From NCBI RefSeq assembly GCF_000520975.1, contig NZ_JACB01000001.1, positions 310,001 through 374,000 of the forward strand: a stretch of DNA of 64,000 nt, read 5' to 3'. This stretch comes from Aquimarina megaterium XH134 (GTDB lineage Bacteria > Bacteroidota > Bacteroidia > Flavobacteriales > Flavobacteriaceae). A model generated the notes under the pieces. It had not been told where the DNA came from, ran no database searches, and saw nothing but the letters and a program-made list of their open reading frames with translations. This document shows positions 54,222 to 62,874 of this stretch, one piece after another (positions within the stretch are counted from its first letter, which is position 1; every line of letters starts with the position of its first letter). The translations under genes and the position numbers were made by a program.

Positions 54222-55265
54222 TTATTTTAAAAAATATATGATTAAAAAGCTGAGTATCATAAAAACAATACAACCAATAAGGATCTTGGTAAGTTGAGTA
54301 ATTCTTTGTGACAAGATCTCTTTTTCCGCCTTAAACACCTTCATTTTTTGTTGTATTTCATCTTTATGCAATTCCTTATTTTTTACGATAACATGCTTCA
54401 AGTTATCTTGACCATTCTTAATAGCTCTATCTTTATCAACAAGTTTTTGCAATGCTGTTCCAAACGCACTGGGTGTAGCATAGCCAATGTCGGCAACTTT
54501 TTCCAGTAAAGTTTGATCTTCTTGATGACCTATTGCGGTTATAATTGGAATATTAGTTTCAAGAAATTTTTTACATAAATCTTCTTCATTAAATATCTCT
54601 AAACCAGATCCACCACCTCTTACAATTGCAATTGCACAATATTTCTCGTATTCTAAAGTATCAAGAAGTTCAAAATAAGGAGTTTTTGAAGAAAGATTAA
54701 TACGTCTTATTTCTATATCATAATAATCTTTATCTTCTAGTTGATTGTAGAAATCATTAACAATGATACTTGTTGCACCTGTTAAGAAGAGTAATTTTGG
54801 TTGTTCCTTACGATAAAGCTGTTCAAAAAAAAGTGCTTCAACATTCACTAAACCTCTATCATATCTTTCTCTTATTAAATTATATTTACTTTCTGGAATA
54901 AGTTGTATTTCTTCTTTACTCTTTTTAAAAGTATCGGGAACAAACAATATATTTAAACTAGAATTCCATATTGTTTTAGTAATCTCAATTCTACCAATAA
55001 AATCATAATATTCTCCATTGGTAAGAATACGTTTCTGTTTTTCAGTAAGGAATAAAGTAATGAATTCTTGAGAGTCAGTATCTTTTAATTTATCATAATA
55101 GTATCCTCCTTTTCCTCTTTTACTGTCAATATAATGTCCACTGATTTTAAATTTTTGACCATTACATGATGAATGTAATGAGTTTCTATATACAGAAAGT
55201 AACCCATTAACATTTAATTCAATAATAGATGATGTAGAAGACTCTGTAGTTCCTGTATCACTCAT
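54222..55265 (-). CDS. Membrane-anchored ExoVII large-subunit (XseA) homologue
   Basis: A 347-residue protein. Residues 15-110 look like an OB-fold. Residues 155-275 carry the XseA catalytic core with candidate active residues Asp171 (TGATSIIVND), Arg216 (RGGGS), His247 and Asp250 (GHQED), all present. A coiled coil follows, then a transmembrane helix at about 329-346, which normal XseA lacks. No XseB is adjacent. It may be a nuclease tethered to the membrane, acting with the HEPN protein as a defence pair. Confidence 0.72.
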   Translation of the reverse strand: MSDTGTTESSTSSIIELNVNGLLSVYRNSLHSSCNGQKFKISGHYIDSKRGKGGYYYDKLKDTDSQEFITLFLTEKQKRILTNGEYYDFIGRIEITKTIWNSSLNILFVPDTFKKSKEEIQLIPESKYNLIRERYDRGLVNVEALFFEQLYRKEQPKLLFLTGATSIIVNDFYNQLEDKDYYDIEIRRINLSSKTPYFELLDTLEYEKYCAIAIVRGGGSGLEIFNEEDLCKKFLETNIPIITAIGHQEDQTLLEKVADIGYATPSAFGTALQKLVDKDRAIKNGQDNLKHVIVKNKELHKDEIQQKMKVFKAEKEILSQRITQLTKILIGCIVFMILSFLIIYFLK

Positions 55266-55461
55266 TCTTTATGCATTCTAAAATATTGCAGTATTAACCT
55301 ATCTCAAAAATAAGTGTTTAATTTAATATCCATAGAAAAAAAATAAGAGGAATTCTTCTCTATAAGTAGAAATATGGTATAACCGTAATTCCACACTTTT
55401 CTTTTCATACTTTTATCCTATCCTTTGGTAAGTTACACTCGTGTTTTAAAAACAACCTTTC

Positions 55462-56280
55462 TTAAATCCCACAAACACCACTACACTCATCTATTAATTC
55501 TGGAAACATATTGAGTTGTTTTGATGCTAATTCTTTGCCTTTTAGTATATCTACTATAACTTCTTTAAGTGGTCTACAGGAGCGATGTAAATAGCATTCA
55601 TTATTAATACCAGGATAACACCTTATCTTTTCATCCAATGAAACCGTAGCAGCAAAATTATCAGGTTCATTTTCATAAATCCATAACCAATAATTATCGG
55701 AATGGTATGGACATATTACACAACTAGATCGAACAGGAACAGGGATTCGCTTTGCCTTAAAATTGTTTATGCAATCAATACGTTTTATTCTATTTTCTAT
55801 TAATGGAAATCTATGTTTAATCCATTTAACATTGGCTTCTTTCATTCGTTGCATTTCATCATAACTTATACCTAACCATAAGGACACTTTTTTGACTTTT
55901 GGTAATAGCTTACGAATCTGTCTTCTTACAGGTCGGATTTTATAATCACCAGTACATTGTCTCCTGATAATTGCTTTTTTACCCGTAATGGGATTTTTTG
56001 TGTAATATGGAATACCTTCTGAGCTTTTCCGGTCACCATGTAGATACGCCATCGCATCTTTAAAAATGTTTCCTGAAGAAACTACATCAATTGTAAAATT
56101 GTATTCTTTATCAACGTATTTCATCAACCACTCCAAGTAATTATACACTCCTTTAGGTTCATTCCCTGTATCCGAAAATATTGCGTGTGAAGGCACTTTA
56201 TCAAATTCCCCTCTAAGTCCACGTAATAGAAGATCTGTGGACTGTGTTCCAGCCCCCAATGAAATAATAGTATGTTCCAT
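55462..56280 (-). CDS. PAPS reductase-like PP-loop protein
   Basis: A 272-residue protein of the adenine nucleotide alpha-hydrolase group. The PP-loop-like start SLGAGTQST precedes FSDTGNEPK. The Cys in RRQCTGDYK, a CVICPYHSD pair and the terminal CSGVCGI suggest metal or Fe-S binding. Phage and island copies of this type may thiolate nucleotides or DNA or make sulfide for a modification. It is 8 bp behind the packaging ATPase gene. Confidence 0.78.
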   Translation of the reverse strand: MEHTIISLGAGTQSTDLLLRGLRGEFDKVPSHAIFSDTGNEPKGVYNYLEWLMKYVDKEYNFTIDVVSSGNIFKDAMAYLHGDRKSSEGIPYYTKNPITGKKAIIRRQCTGDYKIRPVRRQIRKLLPKVKKVSLWLGISYDEMQRMKEANVKWIKHRFPLIENRIKRIDCINNFKAKRIPVPVRSSCVICPYHSDNYWLWIYENEPDNFAATVSLDEKIRCYPGINNECYLHRSCRPLKEVIVDILKGKELASKQLNMFPELIDECSGVCGI

Positions 56281-56288
56281 AGTTTTTT

Positions 56289-57320
56289 TTAAACTGGATT
56301 CGCCAGTTTGTCATCGTGATAGCGCAAGTAATCTGCAATCAGCTTAATAATAGCCGCATTTCGATTTGGATAAATCGCTTTGTCATAAAAATCCCGTTCA
56401 TTCAACATCATACGAATAGTCGACTTTTCTTCCTGATCGATAAACCGTTTGCAAGCCCTGATATATGCAGCTCTGGTACATCCGCTGACTTTTCGTCTAC
56501 GCATATCGATATACACAAAAAAGCTTCTTTGTTTTTTATATTCCTCTTCTGTTGTAAACTTTCCTTCATCCATAGCCCTTGAACATAGGTCATACTGTTC
56601 ATTAATAATGAGTTGAGCTATTCTAACAATAGGGTAATTTGGGATTCTTTCCTTATATTTTGTGATTGGGTCAACTTGATGATGAAGCCGAATCCAAGTA
56701 CAAGCTTGAAACTGAGTGGTAGTAACTTTTCCTAACGATTGATGTGAAAATAATATATCGATCCCTTTATGCCTTACAGTTGTCAATGCCCCTATCAAAG
56801 ATTGACCTTTTGCACCCGTCATATAACTATCTGTATCGTCTAATACTATAAGTCCATTTTTAAAATGATTAACGATTTTTTCAGCTACTTCTCTCTTTTC
56901 AATATTACTCATTGCTTTACTACCTTTCTTGAAAGGAAGGATTCTTCTAGCTGCAACTTTTGTTAGAGCTTTAATGTGATTAGGGCTTACAGTTCGGAAT
57001 GTGGGATAGTCGTGTCCATTCGTATCAAATGCCAAAACCTTTCGACCTTTTTTACCTTTTTCTGGATTATCTCTCATATAAAACTTGATCTCCAGATTGG
57101 TTCTATAAGTTTTTCCGACTCCCATCTCTCCAATGATAAGCATCACAAACGGATCACGTTCTAAATCTTCATTACTGTATACAATTGGTTTTCTACCTCT
57201 TGTAGATCTTTTCTTAGTACGCGATTTCGTTGCCATACCTTCCTCATTTTGTGCTATCTTCTGCCACTTCGATAATCGAGTTTTCCATTCTTGGTTCTTC
57301 ATCATACTCTTCTTGAACAA
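56289..57320 (-). CDS. HerA/FtsK-type genome-packaging ATPase
   Basis: A 343-residue P-loop ATPase. Walker A GEMGVGKT lies at 64-71 and Walker B LIVLDD at 157-162, with a conserved Gln in SHQS (194) after TTVRHKGIDILF. This is the A32-like/FtsK-HerA pattern used by tailless viruses such as PRD1-type to pump DNA. A basic N-terminus precedes it. It overlaps the 319-residue gene. It is the strongest marker of a tailless virus here. Confidence 0.72.
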   Translation of the reverse strand: MFKKSMMKNQEWKTRLSKWQKIAQNEEGMATKSRTKKRSTRGRKPIVYSNEDLERDPFVMLIIGEMGVGKTYRTNLEIKFYMRDNPEKGKKGRKVLAFDTNGHDYPTFRTVSPNHIKALTKVAARRILPFKKGSKAMSNIEKREVAEKIVNHFKNGLIVLDDTDSYMTGAKGQSLIGALTTVRHKGIDILFSHQSLGKVTTTQFQACTWIRLHHQVDPITKYKERIPNYPIVRIAQLIINEQYDLCSRAMDEGKFTTEEEYKKQRSFFVYIDMRRRKVSGCTRAAYIRACKRFIDQEEKSTIRMMLNERDFYDKAIYPNRNAAIIKLIADYLRYHDDKLANPV

Positions 57321-58203
57321 TTACAGGGTCTATTACTTCTTTTTCGTTTATGGATACTTCATCTTTCCTTGATTCAGGTTTTCCATTAATTTCCTCATAA
57401 GCTGCGTCAAGTATGTCTCTTCCATCATCATCAGTTTCCAAGTCTTGATCTGAATACCCTTTTTCCTCCCGCACGATATCCAAAATACGCTCTACTAACA
57501 GGTCATTTTCTGCTTTGATCTCCATAACTACGCGACCTTTCTTAAATAGAATGGATAACACCACAGCCATTAACTGTCTCTCTGGAGTCAGTTTTTTTGC
57601 TTTTCTTTTTAAGATTTGAACCAGCAATGGTTTTATCATTGCTTTATCTTCCTTATCAAGTTTGATCCGCTTTACATTCTTTTCATTCTGAATCTCAATG
57701 AGTTCTATTATTTCTTCAAAATCATAAAACTCTTTGTGTTTTTTGATCTTGACAAAAAACCCCCCTCCTAGATCAATAAGATTGTTAACCGTTCCAAAAA
57801 TGCTATCAGCAGCTTGTTTAGCAGCATCCGTCGGTAATTCAAACTCCTCCTTCTCGGTATCATTCTTTGCCCCTGAATCTTCATCATCCGTATTTGAATC
57901 GCTTCTGATTTCTTCTCCAATTTCCTGTTCTGGTGCATCCAAAGGCGTTTCATCTCTTACATCAAAATTTTCTTGCTTCATTTCTTTTCTTGACTTTTGT
58001 TCTTCCATTCTTGGGGCAGTCCGTTGTCCTGATTTATCTGGTTTCCAGATATTCCAATCATTAGGTTTGGTTACACCCGCAATTTCCTTTTCAATGACCG
58101 CCTGATTTAATGGACTAAGTTCCTCGTCTTGTATATTTTCAAAACCAATATCTGTTGGTTTTTTTAACACATCTATCACTTCTTGTGCTAACTCTTTCTT
58201 CAT
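57244..58203 (-). CDS. Acidic hypothetical protein upstream of the packaging ATPase
   Basis: A 319-residue protein, very acidic with low-complexity stretches (DSNTDDEDSG), and a more structured centre around 150-240 (FFVKIKKHKEFYDFEEI). It could be a scaffold, adaptor or replication factor. No family recognised. It overlaps the ATPase gene by 77 bp. Confidence 0.6.
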   Translation of the reverse strand: MKKELAQEVIDVLKKPTDIGFENIQDEELSPLNQAVIEKEIAGVTKPNDWNIWKPDKSGQRTAPRMEEQKSRKEMKQENFDVRDETPLDAPEQEIGEEIRSDSNTDDEDSGAKNDTEKEEFELPTDAAKQAADSIFGTVNNLIDLGGGFFVKIKKHKEFYDFEEIIELIEIQNEKNVKRIKLDKEDKAMIKPLLVQILKRKAKKLTPERQLMAVVLSILFKKGRVVMEIKAENDLLVERILDIVREEKGYSDQDLETDDDGRDILDAAYEEINGKPESRKDEVSINEKEVIDPVIVQEEYDEEPRMENSIIEVAEDSTK

Positions 58204-58209
58204 ATCTTC

Positions 58210-58665
58210 TTAATCTATTTTTGTTATAAATTGAATAAGGTTTTCCTCTAGTGCTTCGTACTTACCAACAAAGGATTTATTAAATTGAGGAACTGACAAA
58301 GCTTCTTTACATTTATTGATGTGGTAATACGCCCCAAATTTTCCCTGATCAAAATGTTTCGCTATCTCACTATAACTTAACCTTGTGTACTGGTTCAAAA
58401 TATGATAGCTTGCCATACGCGCTTCTTTAAACTCCTTGGTAGTTTTCCCTTCTACATTTTTATGCTCAACTCCAAAAATTTTGTATCCTTCAGAGATCAC
58501 AAAAGTTGTAATCAGTTCAATACGCTGCTTTTTATGTTTTCGAATCTTCGTCGTACCTGATAATTGCCGTATAATTTTAATGGTCTTTGGCATCCCAAAT
58601 TTCCCAATCAGCTTATCAATTCCTTGCTGTAAGTCTGAATACTCTTTCCCCTGTATTTTTTCCAT
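58210..58665 (-). CDS. DnaA domain IV-like DNA-binding protein
   Basis: A 151-residue protein. Residues 70-125 match the C-terminal DNA-binding domain of DnaA in pattern (FKEARMASYHILNQYTRLSY, SEIAKHF and AYYHINKCKEAL), without the AAA+ core. The N-terminal part is basic and helical. It may recognise the element's origin or a control site. It is 7 bp from the acidic protein gene. Confidence 0.6.
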   Translation of the reverse strand: MEKIQGKEYSDLQQGIDKLIGKFGMPKTIKIIRQLSGTTKIRKHKKQRIELITTFVISEGYKIFGVEHKNVEGKTTKEFKEARMASYHILNQYTRLSYSEIAKHFDQGKFGAYYHINKCKEALSVPQFNKSFVGKYEALEENLIQFITKID

Positions 58666-58685
58666 ACTGCATCCCTTTCATTAGT

Positions 58686-59174
58686 TTAGTTACTTGGAAT
58701 TATGTCAAATCGGTAATAAAAAAAAGAGGTTCTTTTAAGCGTGTGTTTACCTATTGTTTCACCTCCTGAAATTCTGGTTTTTAACCCCATAGCAACCAGT
58801 TTTGACCTTTTAATACCTTTGGTTCTTTTCATCTTTACTAACTCATCCAAAATCATTTCATCAGATTTCGCCTTGGTTGAAACCTTTTTTTTGGGTGGAG
58901 TTTTCTTGATGACTTCTATTTTCTCTGGAGAAGAAGAATGCTCATTATTTGTAAGCTTATCCTCATATTCTTCCTCAATATCTTCTAGGATTTCGATATC
59001 TAATTGTTCTACTTGCTCCAACAACTCCTGAAGGTCAGGTTCTTGAATCGTTTCTAATAGTTCATGTAATCGATAAAAAATGTCGATCTTCTCCTGTATT
59101 GGTTCTGGAAGGTCTATAACTTTTAACTTATTTTCCTTCAAGAAATGTTTGAATTGAATCACCTTATATTCCAT
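58686..59174 (-). CDS. Acidic and Lys-rich hypothetical protein
   Basis: A 162-residue protein with an acidic helical first half (ELLEQVEQLDIEILEDIEEE) and a basic second half. The C-terminal ISGGETIGKHTLKR might be a small DNA-binding or binding site. No family recognised. Confidence 0.55.
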   Translation of the reverse strand: MEYKVIQFKHFLKENKLKVIDLPEPIQEKIDIFYRLHELLETIQEPDLQELLEQVEQLDIEILEDIEEEYEDKLTNNEHSSSPEKIEVIKKTPPKKKVSTKAKSDEMILDELVKMKRTKGIKRSKLVAMGLKTRISGGETIGKHTLKRTSFFYYRFDIIPSN

Positions 59175-59197
59175 AACTTTTTCTTGTTTTTAAATGA

Positions 59198-59464
59198 TTA
59201 TGCCATCTGGCTATTTCTTTTTTCACTTGTTACCGCATTTTCAATCCCCTTCGATATGAGTGCGGTTAAAACAGAAGTGACAGCAACTACCGTAAGTGTT
59301 TGTAGTAATTCCTTACCTTTTGGGATTCCAAACTTGAAAGATTTACTATTTGCATTCTTACCGAGGTTGTAATACAACAATGCTTCAGCTAAACCAATTG
59401 CTACACCTGCACCAGTTACAATCATTACTGTCTTATCTCTTTTCTTATTTTTTTCTCTTTTCAT
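59198..59464 (-). CDS. Two-helix membrane protein
   Basis: An 88-residue protein with a basic N-terminus, a hydrophobic stretch at about 13-31, a loop and a second one at about 52-66. It resembles virion membrane proteins of the structural block. It lies among the replication-side genes. No family recognised. Confidence 0.58.
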   Translation of the reverse strand: MKREKNKKRDKTVMIVTGAGVAIGLAEALLYYNLGKNANSKSFKFGIPKGKELLQTLTVVAVTSVLTALISKGIENAVTSEKRNSQMA

Positions 59465-59469
59465 ACTCT

Positions 59470-60138
59470 CTATTTAGCTTCTATTTTTTCTTCTATTTTT
59501 TCAAAGCGCTCCTCTAGTTCTTTATTATCTTTCTGTCCTCGGATAGCGTTCATCCCATAGATTTTTAACAGGCTGCGATGCGTGTTTTTAAGTAGTTTTT
59601 TGGATTCCTTTTGTACTTCAAGATTCCCTTCTAGCTTCTCAGGAATTAAATTTCCTAAAGCGATAATATGCCCTCGTATTTTGATATAGGGTGAAGGTTT
59701 TGGTTTTGGCCCTTCTTCTTTTCTTTTCTCTTCGTTATACTTTTTAATCTTTACACGACATTGTTTGATTTCGTCAAGAACTGCATCCACATCCTTTTTG
59801 GTTGCTGTTCTTTTAGGTTTGTCTTTTGTACTACTTTTTTGCTCTTTTTTAGATGTAGATTTCTTTTCATCTTTTTTAGATGGACTCTTTTTTTGTGATT
59901 TTGAGGTTTCTGGTTTTTCTTCCTCCGGATCTGCACAAGGGTTTTGGACTACCGCATCTGGAGATATTTGTATGACCACATTGTATATCTCTTTAATATT
60001 CTCTGCTGCGTTTTTTTCAAAAATTTCTTTGGATTTAACTTCTGAATAATCATTAATAAGTTCTTGTACTTCTAATCGTAATTCTTCTGGTTGTACTTTA
60101 GAAATATCTAATTTTAATAAATCCTGTATTGTTGCCAT
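59470..60138 (-). CDS. Lys-rich hypothetical protein
   Basis: A 222-residue protein with a helical N-terminus, a low-complexity Lys/Ser/Thr block in the middle (SKKDEKKSTSKKEQ) and a charged helical C-terminus (PYIKIRGHIIALGNLIPEKL). Its basic linker suits nucleic-acid binding. No family recognised. Confidence 0.55.
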   Translation of the reverse strand: MATIQDLLKLDISKVQPEELRLEVQELINDYSEVKSKEIFEKNAAENIKEIYNVVIQISPDAVVQNPCADPEEEKPETSKSQKKSPSKKDEKKSTSKKEQKSSTKDKPKRTATKKDVDAVLDEIKQCRVKIKKYNEEKRKEEGPKPKPSPYIKIRGHIIALGNLIPEKLEGNLEVQKESKKLLKNTHRSLLKIYGMNAIRGQKDNKELEERFEKIEEKIEAK

Positions 60139-60156
60139 TTTTGTTGTTTTTAAGGG

Positions 60157-60516
60157 TTATGCACTCTTTGTATTCAAGCCTAGATTTAATTTGATTTTCA
60201 AAATTTTAATCTTCCTTGCTCGCTCTCTTTCTCGAATTTGTATTTCCTCTACGGAAAGTTCCTTTTTTGATTCTGCATTTTCCTTTGAAGGGGTTTTTGA
60301 AGCGCTTTTGGAATCACGGTTCAATAGCATATATAAAAGTTCGTCTGCTTCTTGTACTTTAACATTGGCAATACTGAACCCTTTAGACTCATTTTTAATT
60401 ACTTCAAAGGCTTGTACGGGATCAAGTTTCCTTTTGGTTCTTGTTAAAATTTCTTCCTGATTCTGGATCTCAACTGCTTTCAGGTCTTTTACTTTTGTAT
60501 CTTTTGTCTTGTACAT
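60157..60516 (-). CDS. Small hypothetical protein, helical
   Basis: A 119-residue charged, helical protein (SIANVKVQEADELLYMLLN, ERARKIKILKIKLNL). It lies 3 bp before the next gene upstream. No family recognised. Confidence 0.52.
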   Translation of the reverse strand: MYKTKDTKVKDLKAVEIQNQEEILTRTKRKLDPVQAFEVIKNESKGFSIANVKVQEADELLYMLLNRDSKSASKTPSKENAESKKELSVEEIQIRERERARKIKILKIKLNLGLNTKSA

Positions 60517-60519
60517 AAT

Positions 60520-60864
60520 TTAAAGGGTATGATCGATTGAAAATTCTTGTTTATAAAGTGTTGTCAAACTCAAAAAGAACTCGTTCGCTTCTTCTTGATC
60601 CGAATAATGAATAGAACAGTTTTGTGGAGTGCCATCCATATCAAAACATTCGTAACGATAGCATTGTACTGGGCGATCAACATTGCTAATATCAATGGTT
60701 GTCCACCGTAAGATTCTGGTTTTTTTATGCATCGATGATTCCATAATTCTGAAATCTCTGCAATGCTCCTTGTACGCCTTATTAATCTCAACGGCTCTAT
60801 TCATCATAGTATTGATGATATTCTTGGTAATATTTTGAGTATCCTCAGTATTCTTCTTTTTCAT
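60520..60864 (-). CDS. Small hypothetical protein
   Basis: A 114-residue protein with several His and Cys residues (NCSIHYSDQEEANEF) and no membrane helix. Its start overlaps the stop of the VWA-like gene by 4 bp. No family recognised. Confidence 0.52.
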   Translation of the reverse strand: MKKKNTEDTQNITKNIINTMMNRAVEINKAYKEHCRDFRIMESSMHKKTRILRWTTIDISNVDRPVQCYRYECFDMDGTPQNCSIHYSDQEEANEFFLSLTTLYKQEFSIDHTL

Positions 60865-61880
60865 TTTCCAATAATTTGCTGGGTGTAATTCTCTATAATC
60901 TGTGTGACTTCATTGATTGCTGCGTCTATGGAATAACTCTGTTCAAAAACAGCATAGCGATCTTGCTTCTCTGTTATTTCCTTTACAAAATCTTTCCCCA
61001 TATTTTCCTTTAATGATCCTAACCCATCAGGTATGTTTAGTCCAAAATGATCGCTTAATGCAATAAGTGACTTAAATCCTCTATAGCGAAAATATCTTGG
61101 GTCACTGGTCATCAAAAGCAATTGGTTCTTATCTAATCTATCTTGAAACCTCTTAATTCTAATAACACTCATAGCTACACTGCTATTAAAAGAAGTCCCT
61201 AATAGTGCATTCACTTCTACTGCCACTCCTCGTATCTCCATAAACTCAACTAATTCAGCACACGCCAAACCAACATATAAGAGTGCATCACCTTCTACTC
61301 TTGCATTACCTCCTGCCATCAGATATAATCTCAAAGCTGGATAAGAGGATTTTCTATCTTTGAAATAAGCAAACACACTTTTGACCGCAGTCGTTTTATT
61401 TGAGGTGTCTAATTCGATTTGAAGTTGACTAATAGTATTTTCAACTGGATTTTTTGACGCGCTAGGTTGTAATCGATATAATCCCATAGCTGCGCGATCA
61501 AAGGAAAAAACTCCTAAACCTCTGTCATTATATGCCACCTTTGGTTTTGAAAGGATTTGACTATCCATTAGCTTTATATACTCGGCTAACTTGTCTTTGA
61601 TCTTAGGCTGAATTGTCCGCAATAGTTCCATTCCAAGAAAGTATCTATGCGTATTCAATTCACTTACGTTTTTTGGGCTTGGTGATCCATACCAAGTACT
61701 ACCTCTCCTAATCGATGTAGTTATTCTTTCATTCATCCGTTTCAATACGCCACGATTATTTTCATTCAAGGAAGCAGATTGTATATCCACAAAGTCATTA
61801 AATACTTGTACACTATCGAAAAAGGAATAATAAGTGGTTCTTCTTCCTCTCTTTTTTATATGTATTTTAGTTACGGCCAT
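60861..61880 (-). CDS. VWA-like partner of the MoxR ATPase
   Basis: A 339-residue protein. FSFDRAAMGLYRL around Asp128 stands where a VWA metal site (DxSxS) would, but the serines are missing. Downstream come ALRLYLMAGGNARVEGDALL and ELVEFMEIRGVAVEV, which fit the alternating strands and helices of a VWA fold. Phage and host MoxR ATPases are often paired with such proteins. It sits 9 bp behind the MoxR gene. Confidence 0.58.
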   Translation of the reverse strand: MAVTKIHIKKRGRRTTYYSFFDSVQVFNDFVDIQSASLNENNRGVLKRMNERITTSIRRGSTWYGSPSPKNVSELNTHRYFLGMELLRTIQPKIKDKLAEYIKLMDSQILSKPKVAYNDRGLGVFSFDRAAMGLYRLQPSASKNPVENTISQLQIELDTSNKTTAVKSVFAYFKDRKSSYPALRLYLMAGGNARVEGDALLYVGLACAELVEFMEIRGVAVEVNALLGTSFNSSVAMSVIRIKRFQDRLDKNQLLLMTSDPRYFRYRGFKSLIALSDHFGLNIPDGLGSLKENMGKDFVKEITEKQDRYAVFEQSYSIDAAINEVTQIIENYTQQIIGK

Positions 61881-61889
61881 AGCAATTCC

Positions 61890-62846
61890 TTATCCTAATC
61901 TCTTTTTATATTCAGTCTTGAACTCATTCAACATTACTACTCCTTTATATGAATTAAGGAAGCCCTCCAGATTTACTTCGAGTTTGATCTTCTTTGCCTT
62001 ATCATCATTCATTACCATAAAGTAGCTCTCCAATGCATCCTTCAAAGTTTTACCGTTTGGCACTTTTCGATAGGGCTTTCCATGTTCATCTTTTAGTCCC
62101 GTAGCCCTTTTCATCTCCAGTTCATAAGCACGTTCCATATTGAGCATTGTTCTAAGGGTCATTATATCCTCAGTATCATCATCACCTATTTCTTTCCCTT
62201 CATAGGCTAAAATGGCTTTACGTATTTTTATACATATATCCGCTACAGGAGCATAAACTAATTGACGTTCCAAAACTTCATTAAACCCTATCCTATATAT
62301 GCACCCACTAAAGCGATCTAAAAGAGATGCATCCTGCTTGTTATTTCCCACATAATTCCCACTTGCTCCTTTGCCTATAACATTTCCTGTTGCAATGCAG
62401 CCAAAATCATGGTGTTTTACAATGGGTTCATTAAGTCCATTAAAAATGATGGCTTCAGATTTGGAACTCTTTGCCAATGCATCATTTAATAAGCCTGCGG
62501 TATTGGCATCCAATTTGGGCATCTCATCAAGGATGATAATTTTTCCATCTCTCCAAGCTTCTATAAGCGCACCTTCCTTGTACCCTGAAATCGTCTGACC
62601 TCCCTTAATGTCAATAGGTGATGTCCATTGATTACAATTTACCACGACAAAGGGTAATGCTTTCTTATCATTTTCGGTTCTTCCAAATAAGGCATAGGCT
62701 ACCTTTTCTCCTAGTGTCGTTTTACCAGTACCAGCACTTCCTACCAGAAACACATTATTTCCGCTACTCAAATCATCCAGTACCTTCATAAAGTTTGGAA
62801 TTTGCTTGATCTCTGGAATATCCAAGGTGTATGTTCTTCTTTTCAT
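61890..62846 (-). CDS. MoxR-type AAA+ ATPase
   Basis: A 318-residue AAA+ protein. Walker A GSAGTGKT is at 36-43, Walker B IIILDE at 103-108, and LNDALAK follows with sensor-like segments (FGCIATGNVIG). It likely remodels a protein partner, probably the VWA-like product. In viruses, such pairs may work in assembly or replication. The role here is unknown. Confidence 0.82.
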   Translation of the reverse strand: MKRRTYTLDIPEIKQIPNFMKVLDDLSSGNNVFLVGSAGTGKTTLGEKVAYALFGRTENDKKALPFVVVNCNQWTSPIDIKGGQTISGYKEGALIEAWRDGKIIILDEMPKLDANTAGLLNDALAKSSKSEAIIFNGLNEPIVKHHDFGCIATGNVIGKGASGNYVGNNKQDASLLDRFSGCIYRIGFNEVLERQLVYAPVADICIKIRKAILAYEGKEIGDDDTEDIMTLRTMLNMERAYELEMKRATGLKDEHGKPYRKVPNGKTLKDALESYFMVMNDDKAKKIKLEVNLEGFLNSYKGVVMLNEFKTEYKKRLG

Positions 62847-62874
62847 ATCAATTCTATTAAATGTTGATTACTGC

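Larger units (their letters stand above)
47463..55265. other. Cargo island in the virus-like element
   Basis: Between the two leftward viral blocks stands a stretch whose genes mostly read rightward (47624-52814) and then leftward as a separate pair (52900-55265). The content is PRTase-CE-like, NADAR, TnsA-like nuclease, lipoprotein, PD-(D/E)XK-like, HEPN and ExoVII-like proteins. All are families found in conflict systems. The viral operons on both sides would otherwise be nearly contiguous, so this looks like an exchangeable defence hotspot. Confidence 0.6.

Noticed and set aside
54199..54273. Longer N-terminus of the HEPN protein
   Set aside because: It would overlap the ExoVII-like gene and adds an unlikely aromatic/hydrophobic leader; the ATG at 54198 gives normal spacing.
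47092..57320. Inovirus (filamentous phage) from the coat-like peptide and P-loop ATPase
   Set aside because: The element is several times larger than inoviruses and has lysis, fibre and wall-degrading genes that inoviruses lack.
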